Assembly: GCA_938008415.1 (NCBI GenBank)
Contig: CALLKI010000062.1
Coordinates: forward strand, 1-33,716
Direction: 5' to 3'
DNA length: 33,716 nucleotides
From: an uncultured Luteimonas sp.
GTDB taxonomy: Bacteria; Pseudomonadota; Gammaproteobacteria; Xanthomonadales; Xanthomonadaceae
The first letter of the stretch is position 1; every line of letters begins with the position of its first letter. The translations under genes were made by a program, and so were the position numbers. Below, piece after piece: positions 1 to 9,796 of the stretch. Below the pieces are notes generated by a model. The model did no database searches and had not been told where the DNA came from. It saw only the letters and a program-made list of their open reading frames with translations.

Positions 1-782
1 GCGGCACCTTGCGGGCGATGAACTCGCGGATGGCGGCGATGGCGTAGTCGCACGGCTCCGGGTCGCCCGGGCCGTTGCTCAGGAACACGCCGTCCGGCTG
101 CATCGCCAGCACCCCGGATGCCGGGGTCTGCGCAGGGACCACGGTCAGTTCGCAGCCGCGCTCGGCGAGCATGCGCAGGATGTTGTGCTTGACCCCGAAG
201 TCGTAGGCCACGACCCGGAACCGGGGCTCGGCGCGGGCGAAAGCGCCGCTGTCGAGGTCCAGCTGGCCGTCGCGCCAGACGTACGGGCGGCCGGTGGTGA
301 CCACCTTCGCCAGGTCCATGCCCTTCAGGCCGGGGAACTTGCGCGCGGTCTCGAGCGCGCGCTCGACGTCCACCTCGCCGGCCATCAACACGCCGTTCTG
401 GGCGCCGCGCTCGCGCAGCAGCCGGGTCAGCCTGCGGGTGTCGATCCCCGCGATGGCGACGATACCGCGCCCGCGGAGCCAGTCCTGCAGCGGGACACGG
501 CTGCGCCAGCTGCTCGGCCGCCGCGGCACGTCGCGCACCACCAGCCCGGCGCACCAGACCTTGGCGGCTTCGTCGTCATCCGGGTTGCAGCCGGTGTTGC
601 CGATGTGGGGATAGGTCAGGGTGACGATCTGCTTCGCGTAGGAAGGATCGGTCAGGATCTCCTGGTAGCCGGTCATCGCGGTGTTGAACACCACCTCGCC
701 GACCGACATGCCGGGCGCGCCCACGGAAACGCCCTCGAACACGGTGCCGTCTTCGAGGACGAGGATTGCGGTTTCTGTCACT
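1..782 (-). CDS. carA: Carbamoyl-phosphate synthase small subunit, partial (N-terminal 260 residues)
   Basis: Glutamine-hydrolysing subunit of carbamoyl-phosphate synthase, which supplies ammonia to CarB for arginine and pyrimidine synthesis. The GTG start at 782 gives the typical N-terminus MTETAILVLEDGTVFEG, followed by the CarA N-terminal domain (GEVVFNTAMTGYQEILTDPSY, about residues 29-49). The beginning of the class I glutamine amidotransferase domain follows, with FLSNGPGDPEPCDYA near residue 240. The window edge cuts the gene about ten residues before the expected nucleophilic Cys (GICLGHQ motif of the family), so the catalytic triad cannot be inspected. This is truncation by the window, not a broken gene. 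It lies 167 bases downstream of dapB on the same strand, a common dapB-carA(-carB) order in this group; carB would be expected beyond the left edge. Confidence 0.95.
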
Positions 783-949
783 GGCTTTCGCCTATGCGGG
801 GTTGCAAGACGCCGCCGGAGCGCGTCGGCGACGGTCCGGAAGCACTGGTGAAGATCAGGCGAGCGGAAATGATACCGGCACGGACCGGCGGGCGCCAGCC
901 GCGCGGGCCCCGGTGCCGGCCGGCGGACGTGAACGCGACGGAGCGATCC

Positions 950-1651
950 TCACAGCAGGTCGCGCAGGCGGTACCGGCCGGGGAGCCGGCCGGCCAGATG
1001 CCGGGCCGCGTGCAGCGCGCCCCGGGCGAAGATGTCGCGGTTGCCGGCCCGGTGGACCAGCTCGATGCGCTCGCCCGCGGTGGCGAACTGGACGGTGTGC
1101 TCGCCGACGATGTCGCCCGCACGCAGGCTGGCGTAGCGTGGCCTGGCACCGCCCCGCTCCGCCGCCGACCCCAGCGCCAGAGCGGTGCCCGAGGGGGCGT
1201 CCTTCTTGTGGACGTGGTGCGCCTCGACGATGTCGCAATCCCAGCCCTGCAGGGCACTGGCGGCGCGTTCGACCAGCTCCTCCAGCGCCGCCACGCCGAG
1301 GCTGAAGTTGGCCGCCCACAGCAGCGGGATCCGTCCGGCCGCGGCGTCCATCGCGCCGTGCTGCGCGGCGGACAGGCCGGTGGTGCCGGAAACGAAGGCG
1401 CATCCCCGCCCGGCGGCGAGCGCCAGTGCCGCGTCGAATGCTTCCGGCTGACTGAAATCGACCAGCACGTCGAATTCCGGCACGCCCGCCAGTTCCGCTG
1501 CGGCGTAGAACGGCACGCCGTCCACCACCCGCTGCCGCGGCGCGCGCGTGACCGCGGCCACCACCCCGAGGTCCGCGCTTTCCGCCGCCAGGCGCAGCAG
1601 GACCCGGCCCATGCGCCCGCCGGCGCCGTGGATCAGCAGCCTTGTCGTCAT
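950..1651 (-). CDS. dapB: 4-hydroxy-tetrahydrodipicolinate reductase
   Basis: Cytoplasmic enzyme of the diaminopimelate/lysine pathway that reduces 4-hydroxy-tetrahydrodipicolinate with NAD(P)H. The 233-residue protein starts MTTRLLIHGAGGRMGR, with the nucleotide-binding GxxGxxG at residues 9-15. The family signature EAHHVHKKDAPSGTA contains the catalytic His and Lys and the substrate-binding SGT. A reading frame continues 57 codons upstream, but the ATG at 1651 is preceded by a good GGGAGGA ribosome site and matches family N-termini. At 233 residues it is shorter than the E. coli enzyme (273), as is usual in xanthomonads. It is followed by carA on the same strand. The upstream region holds a DnaA-box-like cluster, described separately. 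Confidence 0.96.
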   Translation of the reverse strand: MTTRLLIHGAGGRMGRVLLRLAAESADLGVVAAVTRAPRQRVVDGVPFYAAAELAGVPEFDVLVDFSQPEAFDAALALAAGRGCAFVSGTTGLSAAQHGAMDAAAGRIPLLWAANFSLGVAALEELVERAASALQGWDCDIVEAHHVHKKDAPSGTALALGSAAERGGARPRYASLRAGDIVGEHTVQFATAGERIELVHRAGNRDIFARGALHAARHLAGRLPGRYRLRDLL

Positions 1652-1736
1652 TGGCTTCCTCCCGTTGGCGTCCCGCGGCCGTGCGGATCCATCCTCGCAC
1701 AGCGTATCGCGGCGGGCGTATCCACCGGCACCCGGT

Positions 1737-1751
1737 GGCGAAAAATTCGCC
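1737..1751. repeat. Short inverted repeat in the dapB leader region
   Basis: GGCGAA and TTCGCC are separated by three bases, giving a 6-bp hairpin about 90 bases before the dapB start. It could be a small RNA stem or chance; no function can be read from it. Confidence 0.3.
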
Positions 1752-1787
1752 ATCTTTCGCGGAAGCGCGCAACGACGCGGGCTCCGG

Positions 1788-1800
1788 CGGTTATCCACAG
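1788..1800 (-). promoter_or_regulatory. Perfect DnaA box (13-mer shared with dnaB upstream region)
   Basis: Positions 1791-1799 read TTATCCACA, the consensus DnaA box. On the minus strand the 13-mer CTGTGGATAACCG (1788-1800) is identical to the one at 18990-19002, upstream of dnaB. It sits about 140 bases upstream of the dapB start, next to a hairpin (1815-1837) whose arms are one mismatch from the same box. Whether DnaA binds here is inference. Confidence 0.5.
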
Positions 1801-1814
1801 GCTTGTTGAAAACC

Positions 1815-1837
1815 TCATCCACAGCTTCTGTGGATGA
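1815..1837 (-). terminator. Perfect 10-bp hairpin after tyrA; candidate terminator with DnaA-box-like arms
   Basis: TCATCCACAG (1815-1824) and CTGTGGATGA (1828-1837) are perfect inverted repeats around a 3-base loop. The hairpin begins 5 bases after the tyrA stop, and on the minus strand is followed by GAGGTTTTC, so it may be an intrinsic terminator with a weak U-tract. Each arm also contains a 9-mer one mismatch from the DnaA box, so an alternative is a protein-binding palindrome. Confidence 0.5.
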
Positions 1838-1842
1838 ACGGG

Positions 1843-2976
1843 TCAGGGACTCCGGCGCACGGCCCCCTCGAGGACCCGGCCGATGCCGCTGGCGTCGACT
1901 TCAGCCGCCGCCGCGTGCAGCGCCTCCAGGTCCAAGCCACGGTCGAAGCCGAGCCGGAAATGCACCTCGCCCGCCGGCGTGCGCGAGGAATGCAGCGAGG
2001 CGATGTTGATGCCGTGGCGCTCGAACACGTGCAGCAGGGCGCGCAGCGAGCCCGGCCGGTCTTCCGGCAGGTGGATGGCCAGCGCGTGTGGATCGCCCAG
2101 ATCGGCCAGCAGGTAGCCGATCCGCTCGAAGCCGTGGTTGCCTTCGGCCAGCGTGGCCTCGCCCAGTGCCCGGCGGCTGGCTTCGAAGAACCGCCGGCGG
2201 AACCGTGCGCGCGCAGTATCGTCCCCCCGCACCAGCAGGCCACGCAGCGCCTGCAGCTCGCCCAGCAGCGCGTCCAGCACCGGCAGCGCGTGCGGGTTGC
2301 CGAACTGGATGTCCTCGTAGATGGCCGGGTTCAGCGACAGGATGCGCGACAGTACCGCCGCATCCATCTCGAACGACGCGGTCCGGAACGGCAGCAGTGC
2401 GTCCAGCCCACCCAGCTCCGGGGCGCATCCGCGCAGCACGCCGGCCTCGGCCAGGTGCACGGCATGGACCATGGACTGCACCAGCGCCATCACCCGGTCG
2501 TGGTGTTCCGGGCTGGTTCGCACGCAGTCGGCCTCCAGGGCCGCGCAGAATGCTTCCAGCCAGCCACGCCACGCATCCAGCCGGACCTCGCATACCACCA
2601 TCGCCCGGCCGCGCAGCGTGGGCGCCTTCGGCGGCGCGGTCATCGGGTGCAGGCCAACCACTTCCGCCTGCGATTCCAGCATCGCCGCCACGGGCCCGGA
2701 CTTGATCGAGGTGACGTCCATCCACAGCCGCCCGCGCTCGCGGCCGCCCGCCAGGCGCGCGTAGTGGCGGATGATGGCCTCCGTGGCCCGGATCGGCGTC
2801 GAGAACAGCAGCACGTCGCAGCGGTCCAGCAGGATCTGTTCGTCCAGCGGGACCGGATCGGCCGGATCATGGCCGACGACCTCCAGGCCCATGCGCTCGA
2901 CGAAAAAACGCGACAGCCAGCGCCCGTACGCGCCCGCGCTGCCGACGATGCCGATGACGGGTCTGCGGATGGACAA
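1843..2976 (-). CDS. tyrA: Prephenate dehydrogenase with C-terminal ACT domain
   Basis: NAD-dependent oxidative decarboxylation of prephenate to 4-hydroxyphenylpyruvate in tyrosine synthesis. The 377-residue protein has an N-terminal Rossmann region (GIVGSAGAYG, residues 9-18), the TyrA-type segments DVTSIKSGP and GLHPMTAP, a helical dimerisation region, and a C-terminal ACT-like domain from about residue 295 (HALAIHLPEDRPGSLRALLHVFERHGINIASLHSSRT). The ACT domain suggests tyrosine feedback control. There is no chorismate mutase domain, unlike the E. coli enzyme. The best start is a TTG at 2976: no in-frame ATG or GTG precedes the Rossmann motif, and no ribosome site is visible. A 12-bp hairpin ends only three bases before this codon, which is unusual and could limit translation. 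Confidence 0.88.
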   Translation of the reverse strand: MSIRRPVIGIVGSAGAYGRWLSRFFVERMGLEVVGHDPADPVPLDEQILLDRCDVLLFSTPIRATEAIIRHYARLAGGRERGRLWMDVTSIKSGPVAAMLESQAEVVGLHPMTAPPKAPTLRGRAMVVCEVRLDAWRGWLEAFCAALEADCVRTSPEHHDRVMALVQSMVHAVHLAEAGVLRGCAPELGGLDALLPFRTASFEMDAAVLSRILSLNPAIYEDIQFGNPHALPVLDALLGELQALRGLLVRGDDTARARFRRRFFEASRRALGEATLAEGNHGFERIGYLLADLGDPHALAIHLPEDRPGSLRALLHVFERHGINIASLHSSRTPAGEVHFRLGFDRGLDLEALHAAAAEVDASGIGRVLEGAVRRSP

Positions 2977-2979
2977 GGC

Positions 2980-3008
2980 AATGGCGCCCGGGGTGACCGG
3001 GCGCCATT
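2980..3008 (-). promoter_or_regulatory. Strong hairpin abutting the tyrA start codon
   Basis: AATGGCGCCCGG (2980-2991) and CCGGGCGCCATT (2997-3008) are perfect 12-bp arms around a 5-base loop. On the minus strand the hairpin ends three bases before the TTG start of tyrA and has no U-tract, so it does not look like a good terminator for dnaJ. A possible -10 element, TACAAT, overlaps its upstream edge (minus strand, 3006-3011). It may be a translational control element, an operator, or a weak terminator for the dnaK-dnaJ transcript. Confidence 0.55.
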
Positions 3009-3081
3009 GTAGGCAACGCGACCGGTTTCATCTGTCCGCAATCCGGCGCGGTGCACGGGATGCGGCGCCGCGGCCGTGGCC

Positions 3082-4209
3082 TCAGGACGTCATGCGCTCC
3101 CAGAAGCTCTTCACGCCGTCGAGGAAGGTCGCCGACCTGGGCGAATGCCTGCGCGCCTTCTCGCCGGTGAAGGTGGCCTCGAACTTCTCCAGCAGCTCGC
3201 GCTGCTCGGGAGTCAGGTTCACCGGGGTCTCGACCACGATCTTGCAGTACAGGTCGCCCGGGACGCGGCTGCGCACGGACTTCACGCCCTTGCCGCGCAG
3301 GCGGAACACCTTGCCGGTCTGGGTCTCGGCAGGGATCCGGATCTCGGCCTCGCCGTCCAGCGTGGGCACGCGGATCACGTCGCCCAGCGCCGCCTGCGAG
3401 ATGCGGATCGGGATCTCGCAATGCAGGTCGTCGCCATCGCGCTCGAAGATCGGGTGCGGGCGCACACGGATCTCGACGTAGAGGTCGCCCGGCGGCGTGC
3501 CCGGGGGGCCTGCCTCGCCCTCGCCCGCCAGCCGGATGCGGTCCCCGTTGTCGACGCCCGCCGGGATCTTGACCGACAGGACCTTCTCTTCCTCGACCCG
3601 GCCGGAACCGTGGCAGCTGCCACAGGGCCGGGTGATGGTCTGGCCGCGGCCGCCACAGCCCGGGCAGGTCTGCTGCATGGTGAAGATGCCGCGCTGGAAG
3701 CGGACCTGGCCACGCCCGTGGCAGGTCGCACAGGTCACGAGCCTGCGGTCCGCCGAGCCGGTACCTTCGCAATCCTGGCATTCGACGAGGGTGGGCACCT
3801 GGATGCGCTTCTCGATGCCCGAGACCGCCTCCTCCAGGTCCAGTTCCAGCACGTAGCCGATGTCGGCGCCCCGGCGCGGGCCGCGGGAGGCGCCACCACC
3901 GAAGATGGTGCCGAAGATGTCGCCAAAGATGTCGCCGACGTCCGGGCCGAAGTCGGGCCCGGCGCTCGCGCCACCCATCCCGTGCTCGAACGCGGCGTGT
4001 CCGTGCTGGTCGTACAGGCGGCGCTTGGCCGCGTCGGACAGGACCTCGTAGGCCTCCTTGCACTCCTTGAACCGCTGTTCGGCTTCCTGGTCGCCGGGAT
4101 TGCGGTCCGGGTGGTATTTCATCGCGCAACGGCGATAGGCCTTCTTGATTTCCTCGTCGCTGGCGTTGCGCGGGACGCCCAGCACTTCGTAGTAGTCGCG
4201 TCTGCTCAT
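3082..4209 (-). CDS. dnaJ: Co-chaperone DnaJ (Hsp40)
   Basis: J-domain co-chaperone that stimulates the DnaK ATPase and delivers unfolded proteins. The 375-residue protein is a full type I DnaJ. It has an N-terminal J domain (MSRRDYYEVLGV, HPD in KYHPDRNP near residue 33), a Gly/Phe-rich linker, and four zinc-binding CxxCxGxG repeats (CQDCEGTG, CATCHGRG, CPGCGGRG, CGSCHGSG). The C-terminal substrate-binding domains include GDLYVEIRVRPHPIFERDGDDL. It starts with ATG at 4209, 140 bases downstream of dnaK, and is last in the hrcA-grpE-dnaK-dnaJ block. A strong hairpin in the dnaK-dnaJ gap probably lowers its expression relative to dnaK. Confidence 0.98.
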   Translation of the reverse strand: MSRRDYYEVLGVPRNASDEEIKKAYRRCAMKYHPDRNPGDQEAEQRFKECKEAYEVLSDAAKRRLYDQHGHAAFEHGMGGASAGPDFGPDVGDIFGDIFGTIFGGGASRGPRRGADIGYVLELDLEEAVSGIEKRIQVPTLVECQDCEGTGSADRRLVTCATCHGRGQVRFQRGIFTMQQTCPGCGGRGQTITRPCGSCHGSGRVEEEKVLSVKIPAGVDNGDRIRLAGEGEAGPPGTPPGDLYVEIRVRPHPIFERDGDDLHCEIPIRISQAALGDVIRVPTLDGEAEIRIPAETQTGKVFRLRGKGVKSVRSRVPGDLYCKIVVETPVNLTPEQRELLEKFEATFTGEKARRHSPRSATFLDGVKSFWERMTS

Positions 4210-4245
4210 CGGGCGGGAACCGGGGCGTTGCTTTCCTTGACGGGA

Positions 4246-4273
4246 GAAGCGCGCCGCTCAGGCGGCGCGCTTC
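4246..4273 (-). promoter_or_regulatory. Hairpin between dnaK and dnaJ
   Basis: GAAGCGCGCCGC (4246-4257) and GCGGCGCGCTTC (4262-4273) form a perfect 12-bp stem with a 4-base loop in the dnaK-dnaJ gap. On the minus strand it is followed by TCTCC and no run of T. It therefore looks more like an attenuator or mRNA-stabilising/processing element than a full terminator. It could set the DnaK:DnaJ ratio (inference). Confidence 0.55.
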
Positions 4274-4349
4274 CGTGCCCGGAAACGGAAACCGGGCGAA
4301 CCGGGCCGCGGCTTGCACGCGACCCGGCACCCGGCGTCCTGTTCCCGAT

Positions 4350-6269
<1,920 letters not shown>

Positions 6270-6320
6270 TTGCGATTTCCTCTGGAATCCGTTGCTGGCG
6301 GCGCCGCCGCCGATGTCGCG

Positions 6321-6350
6321 TATCTGGGGGTGTCCCGGCGCCGCTTCAAG
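6321..6350 (-). promoter_or_regulatory. Sigma-32-type heat-shock promoter of dnaK
   Basis: On the minus strand, CTTGAAG (6344-6350) is followed 13 bases later by CCCCCAGATA (6330-6321). These fit the sigma-32 consensus elements CTTGAA and CCCCATNT with normal spacing. The implied transcript start leaves roughly 45 bases of leader before the dnaK ATG. No other copy of this pattern was seen in the block. Confidence 0.7.
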
Positions 6351-6368
6351 CGGCCACCGGCACCCGGT

Positions 6369-6914
6369 TCACTCGTGCCTGGCCACCGTCACCAGCGCGG
6401 GCCGCAGCAGCTGCTCGTTCAGGGCGTAGCCCTTCTGGAACACCCGGACGATCTTCCCGGGCGGGACCTCGTCGGTCTCGACCGCGCTCATGGCGTTGTG
6501 CCGCTCGGGGTCGAAGTCGTCCCCGGGGCCGGGGGCGATCTCGACCAGGCCGTTGTTCGCGCAGACGCGGGTCAGCTCGCGCAGGGTGAGCACCACCCCC
6601 TCGCGCAGCGGGTGCTCCTCCGGGGTGTTGGCCAGCGCGGCCTCCAGGCCGTCGAACACGGGCAGCAGCTCACTCAGCAGCTGCTTGTTGGCGAACCGGC
6701 AGGCATGGCGCACTTCACGCTCCAGCCGCTTGCGCTGGTTCTCGAGGTCCGCGCGCGCGAGCAGGAACTGCGCGCGCAACTGCTCGATCTCGGCCTTGAG
6801 CGACTCGATGGTTTCGGTGGTTCCGGGCGCGCCTTCGCCGTTCTCCGTGGCGCCGCCGTTGTTTTCCGTCGCCGCGGACGACGCGGCCTCTTCCTGCTTG
6901 GGATCTTCGATCAT
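6369..6914 (-). CDS. grpE: Nucleotide exchange factor GrpE
   Basis: DnaK nucleotide-exchange factor. The 181-residue protein has a low-complexity acidic N-terminus (MIEDPKQEEAASSAATENN). A long coiled-coil follows (about residues 40-85: ETIESLKAEIEQLRAQFLLARADLENQRKRLEREV), then the beta domain with the family motif (GLVEIAPGPGDDFDPERHNAMSAVETDEVPPGKIVRVFQKGYALNEQLLRPALV). The reading frame extends 14 codons further upstream, but the ATG at 6914 has a CAGGA ribosome site and suits the family. It lies 43 bases after hrcA and 99 bases before dnaK. Confidence 0.97.
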   Translation of the reverse strand: MIEDPKQEEAASSAATENNGGATENGEGAPGTTETIESLKAEIEQLRAQFLLARADLENQRKRLEREVRHACRFANKQLLSELLPVFDGLEAALANTPEEHPLREGVVLTLRELTRVCANNGLVEIAPGPGDDFDPERHNAMSAVETDEVPPGKIVRVFQKGYALNEQLLRPALVTVARHE

Positions 6915-6957
6915 GATTCCTGGGGCTCGGGCGGGCTTGGGGCCGCCGGTCCGCAAG

Positions 6958-8022
6958 CTATGGGGCCTGCGGTTCCGGATTCAAGGCGGCCCCCAGCAGC
7001 TCCGCCGTCGCCTGGACCACCGGGATCACCCGGTCGTAGGCCATCCGGGTGGGCCCGATCACCCCCAGCACCCCCAGCACCTTGCCGCCGGACGAATACG
7101 GCGCGGTGACCAGCGACATGCCCTCCAGCGGCGCCAGGCCGGTCTCCTCGCCGATGAAGATGCGCACGCCCGGCGCCCGGACCGTCTGCTCCAGCAGCTG
7201 CAGGATCTCGCGCTTGCGGGCGAAGGCCTCGAACAGCTCGCGCAGCCGGTCGAGGTCGGACAGGTCCTGCATGCCGATGAGCCTGGACTGCCCGGCGACC
7301 AGGATGTCCTCGCCGGTGGCCGGGGTCAGCGCCTGCTCGGCCAGCTCGGCGGTCCGGGCCAGCAGGGCCTGGATCTCGCTGCGCGCATCCCGGATGTCCT
7401 TCAGCAGCGTGGCCCGGATCTCGGCCAGCGGCCGGCCGGCGAAGTGGGTGTTCAGGTAGTTGGCCACCTGCTCCAGCTCGGCCGGCTCGTAGCGCCGGCT
7501 GGTCTGGATGATCCGGTTCTGCACGTCGTTGTCGGCGAACACCAGGATCGCCATGACCCGCTGCGCGTCCAGCGGCACGAAGTCGATGTAGCGGAAGGCG
7601 AACTGGTCGCGCCTGGGCACCGACACCACGCCCACGAAGCGGGTCATGGCCGAGACCAGCTCGCCGGCGCTGCCGACCAGCGACTGGGTGTCGCCTGCCC
7701 GCGCGGACAGTTCGCTGCGCAGCCGCTCGACCTCGCCCCCGGGCAGCGGCTTGACCTGCAGCAGCGAGTCCACGAACACGCGGTAACCCTGTGCCGTCGG
7801 CACCCGTCCCGAGGAGGGATGCGGCGCGGACAGCAGGCCGATCTCCTCCAGGTCGGCCAGGATGTTGCGGATGGTGGCCGGGCTCACGTCCAGGCCCGAG
7901 TGCCTGGCCAGGGTCTGCGAGCCGACCGGTTCGCCCTCGCGGATGTAGTGCGCGATCAGGGTGCGCAGCAACTGCCGCGAACGCGCGTCCAGATTTGTGG
8001 AGTCGACGGGTTTCCTGCGCAC
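6958..8022 (-). CDS. hrcA: Heat-inducible transcription repressor HrcA
   Basis: Repressor that binds CIRCE operators, typically upstream of groESL and/or its own operon. It has an N-terminal winged helix (SRQLLRTLIAHYIREGEPVGSQTLARHSGLDVSPATIRNILADLEEIGLLSAPHPSSGRVPTAQGYRVFVD) and a C-terminal GAF-like and dimerisation region ending in GVIGPTRMAYDRVIPVVQATAELL. I chose the GTG at 8022 (354 residues); a TTG at 8058 would add 12 codons. A TTGCCT...TTATAC promoter-like pair (16-base spacer) ends 8 bases before the GTG, so the mRNA could be leaderless. No CIRCE sequence (TTAGCACTC-N9-GAGTGCTAA) was found near the gene. It is divergent from recN. Confidence 0.94.
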   Translation of the reverse strand: MRRKPVDSTNLDARSRQLLRTLIAHYIREGEPVGSQTLARHSGLDVSPATIRNILADLEEIGLLSAPHPSSGRVPTAQGYRVFVDSLLQVKPLPGGEVERLRSELSARAGDTQSLVGSAGELVSAMTRFVGVVSVPRRDQFAFRYIDFVPLDAQRVMAILVFADNDVQNRIIQTSRRYEPAELEQVANYLNTHFAGRPLAEIRATLLKDIRDARSEIQALLARTAELAEQALTPATGEDILVAGQSRLIGMQDLSDLDRLRELFEAFARKREILQLLEQTVRAPGVRIFIGEETGLAPLEGMSLVTAPYSSGGKVLGVLGVIGPTRMAYDRVIPVVQATAELLGAALNPEPQAP

Positions 8023-8096
8023 GCTACCGGGTATAAACCTCCGTGCGGGTCGAGGCAAGCGCCACCCGGCGTCTCATCGGACGACACGACAGCCAC

Positions 8097-8102
8097 TAGA
8101 AT
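8097..8102 (+). promoter_or_regulatory. Putative -10 element of recN, 8 bases before the ATG
   Basis: TAGAAT (one mismatch from TATAAT) is followed by eight bases and the recN ATG. If used, transcription would start at or just before the start codon. There is no convincing -35 element. Confidence 0.45.
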
Positions 8103-8110
8103 CCCGCCCC

Positions 8111-9784
8111 ATGCTCAAGCGCCTGTCCCTCCGCAATTTCGCCGTCGCCGCCGCCGCCGAACTCGAGTTCGGGCCGGGGCTGACCGTGATCTCCGGCGAA
8201 ACCGGCGCCGGCAAGTCCCTGCTGGTCGACGCGCTGGCCTTCCTGTCCGGGCTGCGCGCCGACAGCGGCGTGGTCCGGCATGGCGCCGAACGGGCCGAGC
8301 TGCATGCCGAGTTCGAGCTGGACGCCTCCCACACCGCCGCCGCCTGGCTGCGCGAGCAGGAGTTCGACGACGAGGGGGCCTGCGTCCTGCGCCGCACCCT
8401 GCGCGCCGACGGCGGCTCCCGGGCCTGGATCAACGGCCGCCCGGCGACCCTGTCCCAGCTGGCCGAACTGGCGTCCATGCTGGTCGAGATCCATGGCCAG
8501 CACGAGCACCAGGCCCTGCTCTCGCGACAGAACCAGCTGGCCCTGCTCGACGCCTACGGCGGGCACGCCGCCGAGCTGGCGGCGGTGCGCGGTGCCGCCG
8601 CCCGCTGGAGCGCCCTGCTGGCCGAACGCGACCGCCTGTCGCGGGCCGGCGACGTGTCGGAGCGTATCGACTGGCTGCGGCACCAGCTCGAGGAACTGGA
8701 GCACGAGCAGCTGGCCCCGGACTCGATCGCCGAGCTGCTCGCCAGCCACCGCCGGCACGCCCATGCCGCGGGCCTGATCGCCGCCACCGACTCGGCGCTG
8801 GCCGCGCTCGAAGGCGACGACGCCCCCTCGCTGTCCAGCCAGCTGCGGCACGTCCGCGGCGCCCTGTCGCGGGAGCTGGAGCACGAGCCCCGCCTCGCCG
8901 AGGTCGACGCCATGCTGGAAGCCGCCGGTATCCAGCTCGACGAGGCCGCGCTGCTGCTGCAGCGCATCCGCGACGACCTCGACCTGGACCCGGCCCGGTT
9001 CGAGGAACTGGAGGACCGCCTGTCGCGCCTGCATGAACTGGCGCGCAAGCACCGCGTGCCGCTGGAAGGCCTGGCCGGGTGCCGCGACGCCTTCGCGGCC
9101 GAGCTGGAGACGCTGCGCGATGCCGGCAGCCGGCTGGCGGCGCTGGATGGCGAGATCGAGGCCGCAACCCGGGCCTGGCGCGAGGCCGCCGCGGCGCTGG
9201 GCAAGGCGCGCGCGAAGGCGGCCAGGGCCCTGTCGAAGGCCACCACCGCCCTGCTCGGCGAGCTGGGCATGGCCGGCAGCCGCTTCGAGGTGGAACTGGA
9301 GCCGGCCGGGAACGACCGCCCCGACCCGCAGGGCGGCGAGCGCGCCGAATTCCTGGTCTCGGCCAACGCCGGGCAACCTCCGCGGCCGCTGCGCAAGGTG
9401 GCGTCGGGCGGCGAGCTGTCGCGCATCTCGCTGGCGATCGAGGTGGCCGCGCTGGGCCTGGACGCGGTCCCGACCATGGTCTTCGACGAGGTCGACTCCG
9501 GCATCGGCGGCGCCGTGGCCGACATCGTCGGGCGCAAGCTGCGCGCGCTGGGCGCCAGCCGCCAGGTGCTGTGCGTGACCCACCTGCCGCAGGTGGCGGC
9601 CCAGGGCCACGCCCACTACCGGGTCACCAAGGCGGAGGTGGACGGCGCCACGCAGAGCACGGTGGAACTGCTGGACGAAGCCGGGCGCCGGGAGGAGCTG
9701 GCGCGCATGCTCGGCGGCGTCCACGTCACCGACGAGGCGCGCGCGGCCGCGCAGCGTCTGCTCCAGGCCGCGGCCGCCGGCTGA
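8111..9784 (+). CDS. recN: DNA repair protein RecN
   Basis: SMC-like ATPase that works in recombinational repair of double-strand breaks. The 557-residue protein begins MLKRLSLRNFAV with Walker A GETGAGKS at residues 29-36. A long coiled-coil middle region follows, then the ABC signature SGGELSRISLAIE and Walker B TMVFDEVDSGIGG, with a C-terminal VTHLPQVAAQGHAHYRV segment. The ATG at 8111 is the natural start; it lacks a ribosome site, and TAGAAT at 8097-8102 sits only 8 bases before it, suggesting a leaderless transcript. I saw no obvious LexA box in the 88-base divergent region shared with hrcA. Confidence 0.97.
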   Translation: MLKRLSLRNFAVAAAAELEFGPGLTVISGETGAGKSLLVDALAFLSGLRADSGVVRHGAERAELHAEFELDASHTAAAWLREQEFDDEGACVLRRTLRADGGSRAWINGRPATLSQLAELASMLVEIHGQHEHQALLSRQNQLALLDAYGGHAAELAAVRGAAARWSALLAERDRLSRAGDVSERIDWLRHQLEELEHEQLAPDSIAELLASHRRHAHAAGLIAATDSALAALEGDDAPSLSSQLRHVRGALSRELEHEPRLAEVDAMLEAAGIQLDEAALLLQRIRDDLDLDPARFEELEDRLSRLHELARKHRVPLEGLAGCRDAFAAELETLRDAGSRLAALDGEIEAATRAWREAAAALGKARAKAARALSKATTALLGELGMAGSRFEVELEPAGNDRPDPQGGERAEFLVSANAGQPPRPLRKVASGGELSRISLAIEVAALGLDAVPTMVFDEVDSGIGGAVADIVGRKLRALGASRQVLCVTHLPQVAAQGHAHYRVTKAEVDGATQSTVELLDEAGRREELARMLGGVHVTDEARAAAQRLLQAAAAG

Positions 9785-9796
9785 ATCACCGCCCGA

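Noticed and set aside
1..782. carA as a pseudogene lacking its catalytic cysteine
   Set aside because: The gene simply runs off the left edge before the amidotransferase nucleophile; there is no internal stop or frameshift.
185..1837. A 550-codon plus-strand open frame across carA and dapB
   Set aside because: It is antisense to carA and dapB, both with clear family signatures and correct starts.
6297..6308. GC-rich palindrome in the dnaK leader
   Set aside because: It is a short GGC/GCC run of the kind expected by chance at this GC content.
8097..8110. LexA (SOS) box at recN
   Set aside because: Neither a CTGT-type nor a TTAG...TACTA-type palindrome is present in the 88-base recN-hrcA gap, so SOS control cannot be claimed.
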